Positions 6,722-7,837 of a DNA stretch of 7,837 nucleotides are shown one piece after another. Below the pieces are notes generated by a model. The model was not told the DNA's origin. It searched no databases and worked only from the letters and a program-made list of their open reading frames with translations. The stretch's first letter is position 1. Every line of letters starts with the position of its first letter. The position numbers and the translations under genes are program-made. The stretch is from a candidate division SR1 bacterium (GTDB taxonomy: Bacteria; Patescibacteriota; Gracilibacteria; Absconditabacterales; Absconditicoccaceae): contig PDOX01000014.1 in the NCBI GenBank assembly GCA_002746475.1, positions 1 to 7,837 of the forward strand, read 5' to 3'.

Positions 6722-7600
6722 TTAATCTCTCAACATCTCTTTCTTCCACTCACTCAACATCTTGTGTAAATACATAATATTATGCAAAGAAAGAATCGTT
6801 CCTCACAAAATTTCTTTTTCTTTCAACAGATGATGAATATAGGCTTTAGTATACTGCTGAGTAAAGGGACATACATCACTTAGTGGAGAGAAATCTTCTT
6901 TATATTTTGCATGAGTTAATTTGATATTTCCTTCATCAGAAAAAGCCACACCATGTCTTCCAAGTCTGGTAGCTAAAACACAGTCAAACATATCTACCCC
7001 ATGCTCTATCGCATGTTGCAAATCCTCAGGCGTTCCTACCCCCATCAAATATCTTGGCTTGTCTTCTGGGAGGAGGGGAGTCGTGAATTCCACAACTTCT
7101 CTCACTTTTTCTTTACTCTCTCCTACACTCACTCCACCGATAGCGATCCCATCTGTCGCGAACTGTGAAAGATATTCAGCAGATTCTTTCCTCATCTCCA
7201 AATCAGTTCCTCCTTGCACAATCGGGAATAATACTCCTCTCACTTCATCATATTTTTTCATAAAATGCTCATAAGCCCTCTTCGCCCAGCGATGCGTCTG
7301 TTGCATCTGTGCATAGACCGTTTTCTTGTCCGCATCTCATGGAGAACACACATCTAATACCATCATAATATCAGACCCAAAATTACACTGAATATCTACA
7401 ACATTTTCTGGAGTAAACATATGTTTTGAACCATCATACGGAGAATTAAATTTTACACCTTCTTCGGTGAGTTTGATATTAACGGAATGTCATTTGGGTT
7501 TTGGTCAACCATGAGTCTTTGAGACCCCTCCGCCCGCTTTTGCGGGCACCTCCCCTCCAAGGGGAGGCTTACAATATTGTTCACTCTTTTTGAGAGTCAT
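6722..7600 (-). pseudogene. tgt: tRNA-guanine transglycosylase, N-terminally truncated
   Basis: Tgt swaps guanine 34 for the queuosine precursor in tRNAs with GUN anticodons. Homology runs from the stop TAA at 6722 to about 7525: [62 protein letters not shown] (nucleophile Asp at 6983-6985), HAKY, AYIHHL and LSLHN. The first 100 or so residues, including the NTYHL and TDSGGFQVFSLG motifs with the substrate Asp, are missing; the frame instead enters the repeat and reaches ATG 7600 inside the DUF559 gene. The zinc motif CxCxxC is DxCxxT, and VLPTR is VLATR. Four TGA codons (minus strand, at 6803-6805, 7337-7339, 7490-7492, 7505-7507) read as Gly, and there is no TAA or TAG inside. No promoter or start is convincing, so a working enzyme is unlikely from this copy. 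Assembly error is an alternative to true truncation. Confidence 0.85.
7524..7568. repeat. GC-rich double-hairpin repeat at the tgt/DUF559 junction
   Basis: Two perfect stems lie side by side: GCCCGC-TTTT-GCGGGC (7532-7547) and CCTCCCC-TCCAA-GGGGAGG (7549-7567), preceded by ACCCCTCC (7524-7531). On the minus strand the tgt frame runs open through it and would encode PPLGGEVPAKAGGG. Such GC-rich palindromes are dispersed in many bacterial genomes. Homology to DUF559 ends at its right edge and homology to Tgt begins at its left edge. It is related in parts, not identical, to the island at 1500-1555. Confidence 0.75.
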
Positions 7601-7837
7601 GAATATTTCAATCTATTTCAATAACTAAATCAGAAGATGAGATATAGAAATCCGCAATAAAATGATCAATAGGTCTTTGTCTATAACACTTATGTTTAGT
7701 ATTTCTAAGATAATCAAACCAAAGTTTTTTTCCTGCTGGTGTCATTTCTTTTCTTAATTTTCTTGCTTTTTCAATATTGTTAGGATTATAGGGGAAACCT
7801 TTTCAATCTCGAACTAATCCTCTTTCTTTGATAATTT
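7569..7837 (-). CDS. DUF559 endonuclease-like protein, partial and 3'-truncated
   Basis: Belongs to the DUF559 family (Vsr/PD-(D/E)XK-like nuclease fold). The 88 visible residues continue beyond the right edge of the window. They include GKGFPYNPN, ARKLRKEMTPAGKKLW, YRQRPIDHFIADFY and LVIEIDGNIH. The likely catalytic residues Asp (ADFY), Glu and Asp (VIEID) and His (NIH) are kept. The family normally continues for another 35 residues or so (the ERT...L...G..V.RF.N.EV part). Here the frame ends in TAA (7569-7571) right at the GC-rich repeat, so the C-terminal third of the domain is missing. Three TGA codons (7803-7805, 7608-7610, 7581-7583) read as Gly, the second at the invariant DG, so the gene is adapted to the recoded host. 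The function of DUF559 proteins is poorly known; a role in DNA cleavage, repair or mobility is inferred from the fold. Confidence 0.8.

Noticed and set aside
6921..7274. 117-codon plus-strand frame opposite tgt
   Set aside because: It is the antisense shadow of a clearly homologous tgt reading frame and has no start signals.
1..7837. CRISPR array, tRNA or rRNA gene, insertion-sequence transposase
   Set aside because: I saw no regularly spaced repeats, no cloverleaf or rRNA signature and no transposase motif on either strand.

Overview
This AT-rich bacterial window only makes sense if TGA is read as glycine (genetic code 25), so it most likely comes from the Absconditabacteria (SR1) or Gracilibacteria (BD1-5/GN02) of the Candidate Phyla Radiation. 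Under the standard code, serS, pilB, pilC, an exported-protein gene, lgt, tgt and a DUF559 gene all break into pieces. With TGA as sense they become single frames, and TGA falls on family-invariant glycines: the GEIRD motif of PilB, the TGD motif of SerRS, the GETG motif of PilC and the GG pairs of Lgt. I count 39 in-frame TGA codons. Every gene end seen uses TAA or TAG. The assignment to a lineage is inference; no rRNA gene is present.

Layout on the plus strand: an inverted repeat (16-86); serS (227-1462) followed by a GC-rich hairpin terminator; a promoter and then a probable secretion/pilus cluster with pilB (1699-3021), pilC (3105-4157), a gene for an exported protein of unknown function (4213-4791) and lgt (4936-5778). 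After a promoter and an untranslated stretch comes a gene for a membrane lipoprotein of unknown function (6015-6644), the only gene here with no TGA codon. A terminator usable in both directions separates it from the minus-strand genes.

Layout on the minus strand: the C-terminal part of tgt (tRNA-guanine transglycosylase, 6722 to about 7525) has lost roughly its first 100 residues. It is joined through a 45-bp GC-rich double-hairpin repeat (7524-7568) to the 3'-truncated end of a DUF559 nuclease gene (7569 to the window edge).

How the genes relate: PilB (ATPase) and PilC (inner-membrane platform) would power assembly of a type IV pilus or type II secretion-like pseudopilus. The small exported protein may belong to the same cluster. 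Lgt attaches diacylglycerol to lipoproteins, and the next gene encodes a lipobox protein that could be its substrate. The most interesting spot is the DUF559/repeat/tgt junction. It is either a repeat-mediated rearrangement, a mobile repeat-nuclease unit inserted at the most conserved site of tgt, or a metagenome assembly join at the repeat.
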